Assembly: GCF_014925385.1 (NCBI RefSeq)
Contig: NZ_JACSDK010000008.1
Span: forward strand, 124,001 to 188,000
Direction of reading: 5' to 3'
DNA: 64,000 nucleotides
Origin: Pelagibius marinus
GTDB taxonomy: Bacteria; Pseudomonadota; Alphaproteobacteria; Kiloniellales; Kiloniellaceae
Positions 17,301 to 27,316 of the stretch are shown piece by piece (the stretch's first letter is position 1; the number at the start of each line of letters is the position of its first letter). Both the position numbers and the translations under genes were made by a program. The notes under the pieces were generated by a model. It saw nothing but the letters and a program-made list of their open reading frames with translations. It searched no databases and was not told the DNA's origin.

Positions 17301-20300
17301 ATGCGGGTTGCGCGTCGTTTTACGGAAGCTGGCACCGACGTCTACGACAAGATCGAATTTCGCCGGACGTCGAGCGAGATTCGCAATCCCGACGGCTCGC
17401 TCGTGTTCCGCGCCGAGGACATCGAGGTGCCCAATTCCTGGTCGCAGGTGGCCTGCGACATCCTGGCCCAGAAGTATTTCCGCAAGCGCGGCCTGCCGCT
17501 GAAGTCCAAGCGCGTGCCCGAGGACAACGTGCCGTCCTGGCTGTGGCGCAGCACGCCCGACCACGAGGCCATGTCCGACATCGCCGAGGACGAGCGCTTC
17601 ATCGGCGAGTCCTCGGCCAAGCAGGTCTTCCACCGCATGGCCGGCACCTGGACCTACTGGGGCTGGAAGGGCGGCTACTTCGACGCCGAGGAGGACGCCC
17701 GCGCCTACTACGACGAGATGCGCTACATGCTGGCCCGGCAGATGGCCGCGCCGAACTCGCCGCAGTGGTTCAACACCGGCCTGCACTGGGCCTACGGCAT
17801 CGACGGCCCCAGCCAGGGCCACCACTACGTCGACTTCTCCACCGGCGAACTGACCCGCGCCGCCAGCGCCTATGAGCACCCGCAGCCGCACGCCTGCTTC
17901 ATCCAGTCGGTCGGCGACGACCTGGTGAACGAGAACGGCATCATGGACCTCTGGGTCCGCGAGGCGCGGCTCTTCAAGTACGGCTCCGGCACCGGCACCA
18001 ACTTCTCCGCCCTGCGCGGCGAGGGCGAGTCGCTGTCCGGCGGCGGCCGCTCCTCCGGCCTCATGTCCTTCCTGAAGATCGGCGACCGCGCCGCCGGCGC
18101 CATCAAGTCCGGCGGCACCACCCGGCGTGCCGCCAAGATGGTCACCGTCGACCTCGACCATCCGGACATCGAGGACTACATCAACTGGAAGGTCCACGAG
18201 GAGCAGAAGGTCGCGGCCCTGGTCACCGGCTCCAAGACCTGCGACAAGCACCTCAACACCATCATGCGCGCCTGCCACGAGTTCAAGACCGTGGAAGACA
18301 GCGAGCAGACCGATGCCTTCGACCCGAAGAAGAACTTCGCGCTGAAGGCGGCCATGAAGGCGGCCCGCGCCGCCCTGGTGCCGGAGAACTACATCGCCCG
18401 CGTGGTGCAGTTCGCCAAGCAGGGCTACACCTCGATCGACTTCAAGACCTACGACACGGACTGGGATTCGGATGCCTACCTGACGGTCTCCGGGCAGAAC
18501 TCCAACAACTCCGTGCGCGTGCCCAACAGCTTCATCGAGTCGGTGCTGAACGACGAGGACTGGAGCCTGATCCGGCGCACCGACGGCAAGCTCCACAAGA
18601 AGGTCAAGGCGCGCGAGCTGTGGGACCAGATCTCCTACGCCGCCTGGGCCTGTGCCGATCCGGGCATGCAGTACGACACCACCATCAACGAGTGGCACAC
18701 CTGCCCAGCCTCCGGGCGCATCAACGGCTCCAACCCCTGCTCGGAGTACATGTTCCTCGACGACACGGCCTGTAACCTGGCCTCGTTGAACCTCATGGCC
18801 TTCCGCCGCGGCGACGATCCCTTCGACGTCGAGGCCTACGAGCATGCGGTGCGGCTGTGGACCCTGACCCTGGAAATCGCGGTGCTGATGGCGCAGTTCC
18901 CCTCGGCGGAGATCGCGCAACGCTCTTACGACTTCCGCACCCTGGGCCTGGGCTACGCCAACCTGGGCGGTCTGCTGATGGCCTCCGGCGTGCCCTACGA
19001 CTCCGAGGAAGGCCGCACCCTGGCCGCGGCCCTGACCGCGATCATGACCGGCGTCTCCTACGCCACCTCTGCCGAGATGGCCGAGGAACTGGGCCCCTTC
19101 CCGCGCTACGCGGACAACGCGGAGCACATGCTGCGCGTCATCCGCAACCACCGCCACGCCGCCTACGGCCACCGCGCCAACTACGAGGAGCTGTCCATCG
19201 CGCCGGTGCCGCTGGAGCCGCGCGACTGCCCGGACAAGGCCCTGATCAAGGCGGCCAAGAACGCCTGGGACAAGGCCCTGAAGCTGGGTGAGAAGTACGG
19301 CTACCGCAACGCCCAGGCGACGGTCATCGCCCCCACCGGCACCATCGGCCTGGTGATGGACTGCGACACCACCGGCATCGAGCCCGACTTCGCCATCGTG
19401 AAGTTCAAGAAGCTGGCCGGCGGCGGCTACTTCAAGATCATCAACCGCACGGTGCCCGAGGCCCTGCGCACGCTCGGCTACGGCGAAGGCGAGATTGAGA
19501 ACATCATCCGCCATGCGGTGGGCCACGGCACGCTGCTGGATGCGCCGGGCATCAACCACGACCGCCTGAAGGCCAAGGGCTTCACGGAGTCCGCCCTGCA
19601 GGCCCTGGAAGCGGGCCTGGCCAGCGCCTTCGACATCAAGTTCGCCTTCAACAAGTGGACGCTGGGCGAGGATTTCTGCATCAAGGCCCTGGGCTTCACC
19701 CATGCCCAGCTGGAAGACGTCTCCTTCGACATGCTGAGCGCCCTGGGCTTCACCAAGGAGGAAGTCGACGAGGCCAACAACTACTGCTGCGGCGCCATGA
19801 CCCTGGAAGGGGCACCGGGCCTGAAGGACGAGCACCTGCCGGTCTTCGACTGCGCCAACCCTTGCGGCCGTCACGGCAAGCGGTACCTGTCTGTGGATAG
19901 CCACATCCGCATGATGGCCTCGGCCCAGCCCTTCATCTCCGGGGCGATCTCCAAGACCATCAACATGGCCAACGACGCCACGGTCGAGGACTGCAAGGAT
20001 GCCTACATGCTGTCCTGGCGCCTGGGCCTCAAGGCCAACGCCCTCTACCGCGACGGCTCCAAGCTGTCGCAGCCGCTGACCTCCAGCGTCCTCGACGCCA
20101 TCGATGACGAGGATGAAGAGCCCCTGGCCGAAAAGATCGCCGCGGCCAGCCAGCCGGAGCGCGCCCAGATCGTCGCCGAGCGCATCATCGAGCGGGTGGT
20201 GGAACGCAGCCGCGAGCGGGACCGCCTGCCGCAGCGGCGCAAGGGCTACACCCAGAAGGCCGTGGTCGGCGGTCACAAGGTCTATCTCCGTACCGGCGAG

Positions 20301-20999
20301 TACGAAGACGGCAAGGTCGGCGAGATCTTCATCGACATGCACAAGGAAGGCGCCGCCTTCCGCAGCCTGATGAACAACTTCGCCATCGCGATTTCCATCG
20401 GCCTGCAATACGGCGTGCCGCTGGAAGAGTACGTGGAGGCCTTCACCTTCACGCGTTTCGAACCCTCGGGCATGGTGGACGGCAACGACACCATCAAGAT
20501 GGCCACCTCCGTGCTCGATTACATTTTCCGGGAGCTTGCGATCTCCTACCTCGGCCGCAACGACCTGGCCCATGTGGAACCGGCCGACATCATGCCGGAC
20601 AGCCTGGGCACCGGCGACGGCCAGGGAGACCTGCCCGAGGATGCGGTGGAAACCGTCCGCCGCTACGCCTCAAAGGGCTTCGTGCGCAACCAGCTCCTGG
20701 TCGTGAACGGCGGCGCTGCCAACGGAACCACGGGAATGTCGGCCGGGGCGACCCGGACGACCACCGTGACCGCCAGCAGCGTCACCCAAGAGCTCGTCGG
20801 CTCCGCAGGCTCCGCCGAAGCCGTTGCCGTCGAGACCGCCGTCGTCCGCGAGGTCGACACGCGCCTGGAACGCGTCCGCGAAGCCCGCATGAAGGGTTAC
20901 GAGGGCGACTCCTGTGCGGAGTGCGGTAACTTTACGCTGGTGCGCAATGGCACGTGCCTAAAGTGCGCAACCTGCGGCAGCACCAGCGGCTGCTCATGA
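17301..20999 (+). CDS. nrdJ: Adenosylcobalamin-dependent class II ribonucleoside-diphosphate reductase
   Basis: A 1232-residue B12-dependent reductase making dNTPs, independent of oxygen. The N-terminal region precedes a ten-stranded barrel core with the [12 protein letters not shown] cysteine, [13 protein letters not shown], and the active-site block [38 protein letters not shown] and the second NPCGRHG-type segment follow. The C-terminus ends in a cysteine-rich redox or zinc tail (CAECG...CLKCATCG...GCS) that re-reduces the active site. The length is normal for the long alphaproteobacterial NrdJ. The ATG at 17301 follows TTGGAGAATACCGC. A terminator follows, and a CtrA box lies upstream. 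No other nrd genes are in the window. Confidence 0.96.
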   Translation: MRVARRFTEAGTDVYDKIEFRRTSSEIRNPDGSLVFRAEDIEVPNSWSQVACDILAQKYFRKRGLPLKSKRVPEDNVPSWLWRSTPDHEAMSDIAEDERFIGESSAKQVFHRMAGTWTYWGWKGGYFDAEEDARAYYDEMRYMLARQMAAPNSPQWFNTGLHWAYGIDGPSQGHHYVDFSTGELTRAASAYEHPQPHACFIQSVGDDLVNENGIMDLWVREARLFKYGSGTGTNFSALRGEGESLSGGGRSSGLMSFLKIGDRAAGAIKSGGTTRRAAKMVTVDLDHPDIEDYINWKVHEEQKVAALVTGSKTCDKHLNTIMRACHEFKTVEDSEQTDAFDPKKNFALKAAMKAARAALVPENYIARVVQFAKQGYTSIDFKTYDTDWDSDAYLTVSGQNSNNSVRVPNSFIESVLNDEDWSLIRRTDGKLHKKVKARELWDQISYAAWACADPGMQYDTTINEWHTCPASGRINGSNPCSEYMFLDDTACNLASLNLMAFRRGDDPFDVEAYEHAVRLWTLTLEIAVLMAQFPSAEIAQRSYDFRTLGLGYANLGGLLMASGVPYDSEEGRTLAAALTAIMTGVSYATSAEMAEELGPFPRYADNAEHMLRVIRNHRHAAYGHRANYEELSIAPVPLEPRDCPDKALIKAAKNAWDKALKLGEKYGYRNAQATVIAPTGTIGLVMDCDTTGIEPDFAIVKFKKLAGGGYFKIINRTVPEALRTLGYGEGEIENIIRHAVGHGTLLDAPGINHDRLKAKGFTESALQALEAGLASAFDIKFAFNKWTLGEDFCIKALGFTHAQLEDVSFDMLSALGFTKEEVDEANNYCCGAMTLEGAPGLKDEHLPVFDCANPCGRHGKRYLSVDSHIRMMASAQPFISGAISKTINMANDATVEDCKDAYMLSWRLGLKANALYRDGSKLSQPLTSSVLDAIDDEDEEPLAEKIAAASQPERAQIVAERIIERVVERSRERDRLPQRRKGYTQKAVVGGHKVYLRTGEYEDGKVGEIFIDMHKEGAAFRSLMNNFAIAISIGLQYGVPLEEYVEAFTFTRFEPSGMVDGNDTIKMATSVLDYIFRELAISYLGRNDLAHVEPADIMPDSLGTGDGQGDLPEDAVETVRRYASKGFVRNQLLVVNGGAANGTTGMSAGATRTTTVTASSVTQELVGSAGSAEAVAVETAVVREVDTRLERVREARMKGYEGDSCAECGNFTLVRNGTCLKCATCGSTSGCS

Positions 21000-21073
21000 A
21001 GAGTAGCAGGACAGTAACTCACGTAGAGCCTCCTACCTGTATGACTCACGTCTGAGTTCTCCCTGTGAACTTG

Positions 21074-21113
21074 AAGGGGTGCCCCGCGGCGGCGGCGCAC
21101 CCCCTTCTTTTTT
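21074..21113 (+). terminator. Rho-independent terminator of nrdJ
   Basis: Stem arms GGGGTGC (21076-21082) and GCACCCC (21097-21103), extended by flanking AA and TT, are followed by TTCTTTTTT. It lies 75 bases after the nrdJ stop and before the convergent transporter gene ending at 21135. Confidence 0.85.
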
Positions 21114-21134
21114 CTGACTCGGCCTCCGTCCTGC

Positions 21135-22934
21135 TCAGGCCAAAGGCCAGAAGAGCGGAATGATCAGCGTTGCCACCGACCAAAGGATGGCGTTTAGGGG
21201 CAGGCCGATCTTGATGAAATCGGCGAAACGGTAACCGCCCGCACTGTACACGAAGGTGTTGGTCTGGTAGCCGATCGGCGTGGCGAAAGAGGCACTGGCA
21301 GCGAACATGACCGCAACGACGAAAGGGCGTGGATCGACACCCAACTGCACGGCAAGGCCCGCGGCGATGGGGGTCAGCAGGATCGCTGCCGCATTGTTGC
21401 TCATGATTTCGGTCAGGATTGAGGTGATCAGGTAAACCGCCGAGAGAACCGCCAGCGGTCCCAACATGCCGGCAACGATCGCCAGGCTCTGCACGATGGT
21501 CAGGGCGGCGCCTGTCTTCTCCATGGCAAGGCCGATTGCCAACATGCCGAAGATCAGCATGAGAATGTTCCACCGTATGGAAACATAAGCCTCCTCGGCA
21601 TCGAGACAGCGCAGGGCAACGACCCCTGTAGCGGCTATGAGCGCCAGGGCGGCGATGGGGAGAAACTCGAAGGCCGAGAGGCCCATGACCAGCAAGACTG
21701 CCAGAATTGCAATGGGGGCCTTGTCCCGCCTGAGCGGGCGGCCTGTGGGGTGGGTCAGGTTGATCAGTTCCTTGTAGTCGAAGAGCCGCTTCAAGCTGTC
21801 CGCCGACCCCTCCAGCAGCAACGTGTCGCCCATGCGCAGCCGCACGTTGTCGAAGTTGCCGCGCAAGCCCTCGCCACGCCGGTGGATGGCAAGAATGTAG
21901 GCGCCATAGAGACGCCGTAGATTGAGATCGGCGACTCGGCGGTCGAGAAAGCGCGACTGCGGCCCCACCACGCCTTCCATCACGACAGTCTCCTGCGCGC
22001 CAATCGGCTCGATGGCGTGCACTTCCTTGCGCCCGAAGGCGACATCGCCCGCCTCTCGAAGCCCCAGCATGTCCCCGACCTTGCTGCGGACGACCACGCG
22101 GTCGCCCGGTTGCAGCCGAGCCTCGGCCATGGCCAGTCCAAGAGACCGGTCGCGGCGGATCAGGTCGACGACGCGCAGGCCCCGCGCCTCCGTAAAACCG
22201 GCATCCTTCAAGCGCTTGCCAACTAGGGGGGAATCGAGCGGCACCAGGACATCGGCCATGAAATGCCGATCCTCGGAACGTGGCAGGACATCGGACAGAA
22301 TCTCGCGATCGGGCAGCAGCCAGCGGCCGACCGACAGCAGATAAAGGATCCCGACAGCACCCATGATGAGACCGGCGGCTGTGATCTCGAACATCCAGAA
22401 AGGCGCCATTCCGTGCTCCTGGGCCACGCCGTCGACCAGGAGGTTGGTCGACGTCCCGATAAGCGTCGTGCTGCCGCCAAAGATGCTGGCGAAGGACAAG
22501 GGGATCAGGAGCTTGGAGGGTCTGATGCCCATCGCATGCGCCAGGCTGATGACGACCGGCGTCAAAATCACCACTACCGGCGTATTGTTGATGAAGGCAG
22601 AGAGGAGCATCACGCTGCCGAGAAGCACGGCCGTCGATAGCAGCGGTGCGCGCCCGCCAGCACGGTCCACGAGGCGGCCGAGGCCGTCGATCACGCCGGT
22701 CCGCTCCAGCGCTGCACTGAGAACAAACATCGCGGCAATGGTAAAGGGTGCCGGATTGCTGAACACACTCAGCACGTCGGCGGTAGAGAGAATTCCAGTG
22801 ACCAGAAGAACGCCGACTGCACAAAGCGCAACGATATCAGGCGGCATTCGTTCGCGCACGAAGCCGAAGAAGACAACGGCCACAAGAACCAAGACAATTG
22901 CAATCTGCAAGGTCTGCCAATCGAGGAAAAGCAT
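21135..22934 (-). CDS. SLC13-family transporter with two TrkA_C (RCK_C) domains
   Basis: A 599-residue inner-membrane carrier of the DASS/SLC13 type. The N-terminal half of the transport domain has several helices and the INNTPVVVILTPVVISLA motif. Two cytoplasmic TrkA_C domains follow (about residues 200-370, PLVGKRLKDAG and DTLLLEGSADSL). The second half of the transport domain holds the matching SNNAAAILLTPIA motif. Such carriers move sulfate, dicarboxylates or similar anions; the substrate is not evident. The ATG at 22934 is chosen because it precedes the first helix, and the 34 residues upstream in the same frame look non-coding. Confidence 0.9.
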   Translation of the reverse strand: MLFLDWQTLQIAIVLVLVAVVFFGFVRERMPPDIVALCAVGVLLVTGILSTADVLSVFSNPAPFTIAAMFVLSAALERTGVIDGLGRLVDRAGGRAPLLSTAVLLGSVMLLSAFINNTPVVVILTPVVISLAHAMGIRPSKLLIPLSFASIFGGSTTLIGTSTNLLVDGVAQEHGMAPFWMFEITAAGLIMGAVGILYLLSVGRWLLPDREILSDVLPRSEDRHFMADVLVPLDSPLVGKRLKDAGFTEARGLRVVDLIRRDRSLGLAMAEARLQPGDRVVVRSKVGDMLGLREAGDVAFGRKEVHAIEPIGAQETVVMEGVVGPQSRFLDRRVADLNLRRLYGAYILAIHRRGEGLRGNFDNVRLRMGDTLLLEGSADSLKRLFDYKELINLTHPTGRPLRRDKAPIAILAVLLVMGLSAFEFLPIAALALIAATGVVALRCLDAEEAYVSIRWNILMLIFGMLAIGLAMEKTGAALTIVQSLAIVAGMLGPLAVLSAVYLITSILTEIMSNNAAAILLTPIAAGLAVQLGVDPRPFVVAVMFAASASFATPIGYQTNTFVYSAGGYRFADFIKIGLPLNAILWSVATLIIPLFWPLA

Positions 22935-23111
22935 GGAAGCCGACCTCGCGCATCTCAAATTGCTTCGCCCATGGCTCGCCGCACAGGGTTCTGCGGTGCG
23001 TTCAACTGCAACGATCACCCGGCAGGTGGCAGGCATCCCTATTGTAGCACCCGGAGAGTAATTTGGCGTCAGGAGTGTTTTGTGGCGAGCGCAAATTCGG
23101 GCAGCCCCAGT

Positions 23112-24923
23112 TTAGAACGCAGCCTGACGATTCCCGCCCTCCTCGTTCCGCATCACCCGTTGCGGGGGCAGGGTGAAGGTGACTGTGGTGCCCTTGCCGA
23201 CCTCGCTGACCAGCTTCAGCTTGCCGCCGTGCAGGTCGACCAGTTGCTTGACGATGGAAAGGCCCAGGCCGGTGCCTTCCTGCTGCAGGGTCTGGTCGCT
23301 GGCCACCTGTTCGAAAGGGTGCAGGACGCGCTCCAGGTCACCGGCGGGAATGCCGACGCCTGTGTCGGCGACGAAAATGTCGAGGGCTCCCTCCGCCGCC
23401 AGCTGGGCGCCGACGATGATACTGCCGCCGGCCGGCGTGTGCCGCACCGCGTTGGACAGCAGGTTGATGAGGATCTGACGCAGGGCCCGGCCGTCGGCCA
23501 GGATGACCCGTCCCTCCGCCCCGTTCTCGACGGAGAGGTCCAGGCCGCCGGAAGCGCAATTCTCGCGGAACATGGCGGCGCTCTCCTCCAGCGCATCGGC
23601 AACGGGGAACCAGGACTCGTTCAACTTCACCGCCCCGGCCTCGATGCGCGAAAGGTCCAGCAGATCGTTGATCAGCTCCAGCAGGTGGCGCGCCGAGCCG
23701 CGGATGTCCTGCAGGTATTCCTCATAGCGCGTTGAGCCGATCTTGCCGAAGGTCTCGGCCAGGATCACTTCGGAGAAGCCGAGGATGGCGTTCAAGGGGG
23801 TGCGCAGCTCATGGCTCATATTGGCCAGGAAGGCGGATTTGGAACGGTTGGCCTCCTCCGCGCGCAGCCGTGCTTCGTGCTCATCCCGCTTGGAGCGCTC
23901 CATGGCCTCGGCCATGACGTTGAAGGAGGTCTGCAGGTCGCGCACCTCCTCGGGCACCAGGGCGCCTTCGCTGACCGGCGTGCGCGCTTCGGCATTGCCG
24001 GCGGCCATGCGCCGGGCCGCATGGGAGACCGCGCGCAGCGGCCGCGTCATGTAGTAGGCCACCAGGACTCCGATGAGCAGGGCGATGACCACGCCGATGG
24101 CGACGACGATCATGGCCGAGCGGCTGACCTGCTCGGCCCGGTCACGCAGTTCGTCGATCGGCTGCACCACCATGACGCCCCAACCGATCCCTTTGATCAC
24201 CGTGAAGGCGGCGACCATCTCGGTCTTCATCAGTGGTGCGTCGAAGATCGCGATGCCCGCCTCGCCCTGCATTATCTTCTGTACCGGTTCGGTGTTGGTC
24301 ATGGCGCGGTGTTCGCGCTGCCATTGGTCGTTGGGATGCGCCAAGACCTGTCCCGTCTGATCGACGATGATGGCGTGCCCCTCGCGGCCGAATGAGATGC
24401 TCTCGGCGAGCCTGACGAAGAAATCGGTGTAGAGCGCCCCCACGACCAGCAGGTCACCCCTCATGGTCGCGATATAGATCGCCGGCGCCCCGTCGGAACC
24501 AGAAATCACCGGGCTCATGGCGACTTCGCCAGCTGAGACGAAGGACCGGTAGAACTCATAGTCTTCGGGGCTGAGCACTTCCGGGCAGCGGTTGTCGAAG
24601 CTGTCGATGCGCAAAGTGATCCTGCGGTCTGCCGAATCGAAAGCGCAGACATTGCGGAAGTTGAGGTCCTGCAGCAAAGACTCGGCGCCTTCCAGGTGGC
24701 CGTGCGCGGTCAGGTTTCCCGAGATGAGCCGGAAGGTGGCTTCCACGTCACGGTGGTACGTCTCAAGGGAAATGCCCAGAGTTTCCGCAATCAGCAGGTG
24801 TCGGTCGCGGACGTCTTCCAACTCGTTGGAAATCGACTGGGCGTGAGGCCAGGCCCAGAACAGCACGAGCGGAACCACGGTCACCAGACCGAATATGAGC
24901 AACAGAAGGTAACGTAGCTTCAT
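23112..24923 (-). CDS. Sensor histidine kinase with Cache and HAMP domains
   Basis: A 603-residue membrane kinase. TM1 is at about residues 4-24, followed by a large periplasmic double-Cache sensor (to about 270), TM2 (about 274-296), and HAMP (TRPLRAVSHAARRMAAGNAEA). A coiled coil leads to a HisKA domain with phospho-acceptor His371 (NMSHELRTPLNAILGF) and an HATPase domain (ADTGVGIPAGDLERV, GTGLGLSIVKQLVDLHGG). No response regulator is adjacent, so it is an orphan. The ligand is unknown; Cache sensors usually bind small organic acids or amino acids. Confidence 0.94.
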   Translation of the reverse strand: MKLRYLLLLIFGLVTVVPLVLFWAWPHAQSISNELEDVRDRHLLIAETLGISLETYHRDVEATFRLISGNLTAHGHLEGAESLLQDLNFRNVCAFDSADRRITLRIDSFDNRCPEVLSPEDYEFYRSFVSAGEVAMSPVISGSDGAPAIYIATMRGDLLVVGALYTDFFVRLAESISFGREGHAIIVDQTGQVLAHPNDQWQREHRAMTNTEPVQKIMQGEAGIAIFDAPLMKTEMVAAFTVIKGIGWGVMVVQPIDELRDRAEQVSRSAMIVVAIGVVIALLIGVLVAYYMTRPLRAVSHAARRMAAGNAEARTPVSEGALVPEEVRDLQTSFNVMAEAMERSKRDEHEARLRAEEANRSKSAFLANMSHELRTPLNAILGFSEVILAETFGKIGSTRYEEYLQDIRGSARHLLELINDLLDLSRIEAGAVKLNESWFPVADALEESAAMFRENCASGGLDLSVENGAEGRVILADGRALRQILINLLSNAVRHTPAGGSIIVGAQLAAEGALDIFVADTGVGIPAGDLERVLHPFEQVASDQTLQQEGTGLGLSIVKQLVDLHGGKLKLVSEVGKGTTVTFTLPPQRVMRNEEGGNRQAAF

Positions 24924-25323
24924 GCCCGCTCCCCCCGGCCCGGGCCACTACCAGTCGTAGCCCCCGGCAGACGTGCAGGGCAGCAGTTGCCCGCGCAGCG
25001 CAGGCAACCCCCTTGACCTCTGGGCCGGCCCGATACCCTCACTCAGGGTTCCTCCGTAACGGACAGTATAGAACGGTTTTTCGGGAACTTCTTCCTTTCC
25101 TGATGCCTGAATGGCAATTTCCGCCCCTCTTCCCTCCTGGCGCCCATGCCGCAGTGCACAGGAAACTGGGGGCTGTGGCGCCCCGCGGGACGGGGCGGCC
25201 GCGGCAACCGGCGCAGAACGGCGAGAAGGCGTCCTCGGCGGGCTTGTGGCCTCTCAGAGGCCGGAGCTATGCTCCCGGCGCTTTCGCACCCAAACCGTAT
25301 TTTTCAGATGGAGGATCCGCCCT
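24924..25323. other. Intergenic region between divergent kinase and ridA-like genes
   Basis: About 400 bases. A TTGACC hexamer lies at about 25013, but no well-spaced -10 follows. The ridA-like ribosome site GGAGG is at about 25311. The other short open frames here lack a ribosome site. No repeats or RNA genes were recognised. Confidence 0.4.
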
Positions 25324-25791
25324 ATGGCTGGAGAAGTGGACGCCCGACTCGCCGAACTGGGTATCGATGTGCCGGAGGCCACCGCCCCGGTGGCCAACTA
25401 TGTCGGCTGCGTACAGACCGGAAACCTGGTTTTCATCTCCGGACAGGTCCCTATCAAGGACGGCAAGTTCCAGTACCAGGGCAAGCTGGGCGAGAGCATG
25501 TCGGTGGAGGACGCCCAGGCGGCCGCCCGCCTCTGCGCCATCAACATCATCGCCCAGGCCAAGGCCGCCTGCGGCGGCGACCTGGACCGCGTGACGCGGG
25601 TGGTGAAGCTGACCGGCTTCGTCAATTCCACCGGCGACTTCACCGACCAGCCGAAAGTGGTTAACGGCGCCTCCGACCTGATGGTCGAAGTCTTCGGGGA
25701 CAAGGGCCGCCATTCCCGCGCCGCCGTCTCCGCAGCCTCCCTGCCCGCCGGCGTCGCCGTCGAGGTCGAGGCCGTGGTGGAAATCAGCTAA
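25324..25791 (+). CDS. RidA family protein (YjgF/YER057c/UK114)
   Basis: A 155-residue protein of the Rid family, which hydrolyses reactive enamine/imine intermediates made by PLP enzymes or has related roles. Family blocks visible are NYVGCVQTGNLVFISGQVP, the KLTGFVNSTGDFTDQPKVVNGAS segment and the C-terminal RAAVSAASLPAGVAVEVEAVVEI, with the substrate-binding arginine. It belongs to the longer branch of about 150 residues. The ATG at 25324 follows GGAGG. A glutamine synthetase-like gene starts 64 bases later on the same strand, so an amine or nitrogen pathway link is possible. Confidence 0.93.
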   Translation: MAGEVDARLAELGIDVPEATAPVANYVGCVQTGNLVFISGQVPIKDGKFQYQGKLGESMSVEDAQAAARLCAINIIAQAKAACGGDLDRVTRVVKLTGFVNSTGDFTDQPKVVNGASDLMVEVFGDKGRHSRAAVSAASLPAGVAVEVEAVVEIS

Positions 25792-25855
25792 CAGCAACCG
25801 GCCGGCGGCCGCGCCCTCTTGACGGGGCAAGCGGCCGCCGGGCCAAATAGAGATC

Positions 25856-27232
25856 ATGCCAGACACAACCAGCAAGCTGCCCGCCGAGGCAGCACAATTC
25901 CTCAGCCGCTATCCGGATACCGGCTCTCTCGACGCCATTCTTCCCGACCTTTCCGGAGTCGTCCGCGGCAAGCGCTATCCCATCGCCGAGCTTGGCCAGG
26001 TCATGCGCTCCGGCTTCGCCATTCCCGGTTCGGTCTTCCTGCTTGACACCATGGGCGAGAGCCACGACCCCGACGGCAAGGGCTTCTCCGACGGCGACCC
26101 GGACTACCAGGCAAAGGTCATTCCGGGCAGCCTGCTGCCGGTGCCCTGGGCGCAGCGCCCCCTGGCGCAGGTCATGGTCACGCTGGTCGACGACGACGGC
26201 GAGCCCTACTACTACGAGCCGCGCAACGTACTGCGCCGGACCGTCCAGCGCCTCGACGACCTTGGCCTGAAGCCGGTGGTCGCCTTCGAGCTGGAGTTCT
26301 ACCTCATCGACCGCGAGCGCCTGCCCGGCGGCGAGCCGCAGCCGCCGATCTCCCCGGCCAGCGGACGCCGCGATGTCCACACCCAGGTCTACGGCATGAA
26401 GACCCTGGACGCCTACGACGCCATGCTGGACGATATCACCAAGGCCTGCGAGATCCAGGAGGTGCCGACCGGCGCCGTGACGGCGGAGTACGCCGCCGGC
26501 CAGTTCGAGATCAACCTGGAGCACGTCGACGACCCGCTGCAGGCCGCCGACGACTGCGTGCTGTTCAAGCGCATCGTCCAGGGCGTGGCGCAGAAGCACG
26601 GCTTCCAGGCCACCTTCATGGCCAAGCCCTACCTGGAACGCGCCGGCAACGGCATGCACATCCACGTCAGCCTGCTGGACAACGACGGGCGCAACGTCTT
26701 CGACGGCGGCGAGGCGGTCGCCAGCGACACCCTGCGCCACGCCATCGGCGGCGTGCTGCAGGTCATGCCGGAGTCCATGGCCTTCCTGGCGCCCAACATC
26801 AATTCCTACCGCCGCTACCTGCCGGACATCTTCGTGCCGACGCAGCGCTCCTGGGGTTTCGAGAACCGTTCGGTGGCGCTGCGTATTCCCGCCGGCGGCG
26901 GCGACGCGCGGCGCATCGAGCACCGCATGGCAGGGGCCGACGCCAACCCCTACCTGACGCTGGCGAGCCTGCTGGCCGGCATCCACAAGGGCATCGTCGA
27001 GAAGACCGACCCCGGCACGCCCTGGGAGGGCAATGCCGCCGAGGAGTACGACGAGACGCTGCCCTTCCGGCCGCGCCGCGCCCTTGAATTGCTGACGGAC
27101 ACCTGCGGCTTGGCCGACTACATGGGCGCCGATTATTTGCGTGCCTATGCCGCCTGCAAGGAAAAGGAGCTCGACAGCTTCGAATCGCAGATTTCTCCCC
27201 TGGAGTACGCCTGGTTCCTGCAGGCCGATTGA
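25856..27232 (+). CDS. Glutamine synthetase family ligase (PuuA-like)
   Basis: A 458-residue member of the glutamine synthetase superfamily. The N-terminal domain includes DLSGVVRGKRYP. The catalytic domain has AFELEFYL (metal glutamates), GQFEINLEH, NGMHIHVSLLD, NSYRRYLP and RIEHRMAGADANPYL. The absence of the adenylylation loop and the gene's length point to gamma-glutamylpolyamine or related gamma-glutamyl-amide synthetases rather than GlnA. Partner puu genes are not adjacent, so the substrate is open. It follows the ridA-like gene by 64 bases and may share its transcript. Confidence 0.9.
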   Translation: MPDTTSKLPAEAAQFLSRYPDTGSLDAILPDLSGVVRGKRYPIAELGQVMRSGFAIPGSVFLLDTMGESHDPDGKGFSDGDPDYQAKVIPGSLLPVPWAQRPLAQVMVTLVDDDGEPYYYEPRNVLRRTVQRLDDLGLKPVVAFELEFYLIDRERLPGGEPQPPISPASGRRDVHTQVYGMKTLDAYDAMLDDITKACEIQEVPTGAVTAEYAAGQFEINLEHVDDPLQAADDCVLFKRIVQGVAQKHGFQATFMAKPYLERAGNGMHIHVSLLDNDGRNVFDGGEAVASDTLRHAIGGVLQVMPESMAFLAPNINSYRRYLPDIFVPTQRSWGFENRSVALRIPAGGGDARRIEHRMAGADANPYLTLASLLAGIHKGIVEKTDPGTPWEGNAAEEYDETLPFRPRRALELLTDTCGLADYMGADYLRAYAACKEKELDSFESQISPLEYAWFLQAD

Positions 27233-27316
27233 GGCGCCCCCCTTGTCTGGCGCGTGATCGGCGTCATCTCATAGACTAGACTTGAGACGACGATCGGGAA
27301 CTGCGGAAAGGGCGTG

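Noticed and set aside
17268-20573. Very long open frame (about 1100 codons) antisense to nrdJ
   Set aside because: It mirrors the codon bias of nrdJ in high-GC DNA, shows His/Gly/Val-rich low-complexity composition and no known domain; nrdJ is unambiguous.
25013-25594. Frame starting at TTG upstream of ridA-like gene
   Set aside because: Arg/Pro-rich, overlaps the RidA coding sequence in another frame and lacks a ribosome site.
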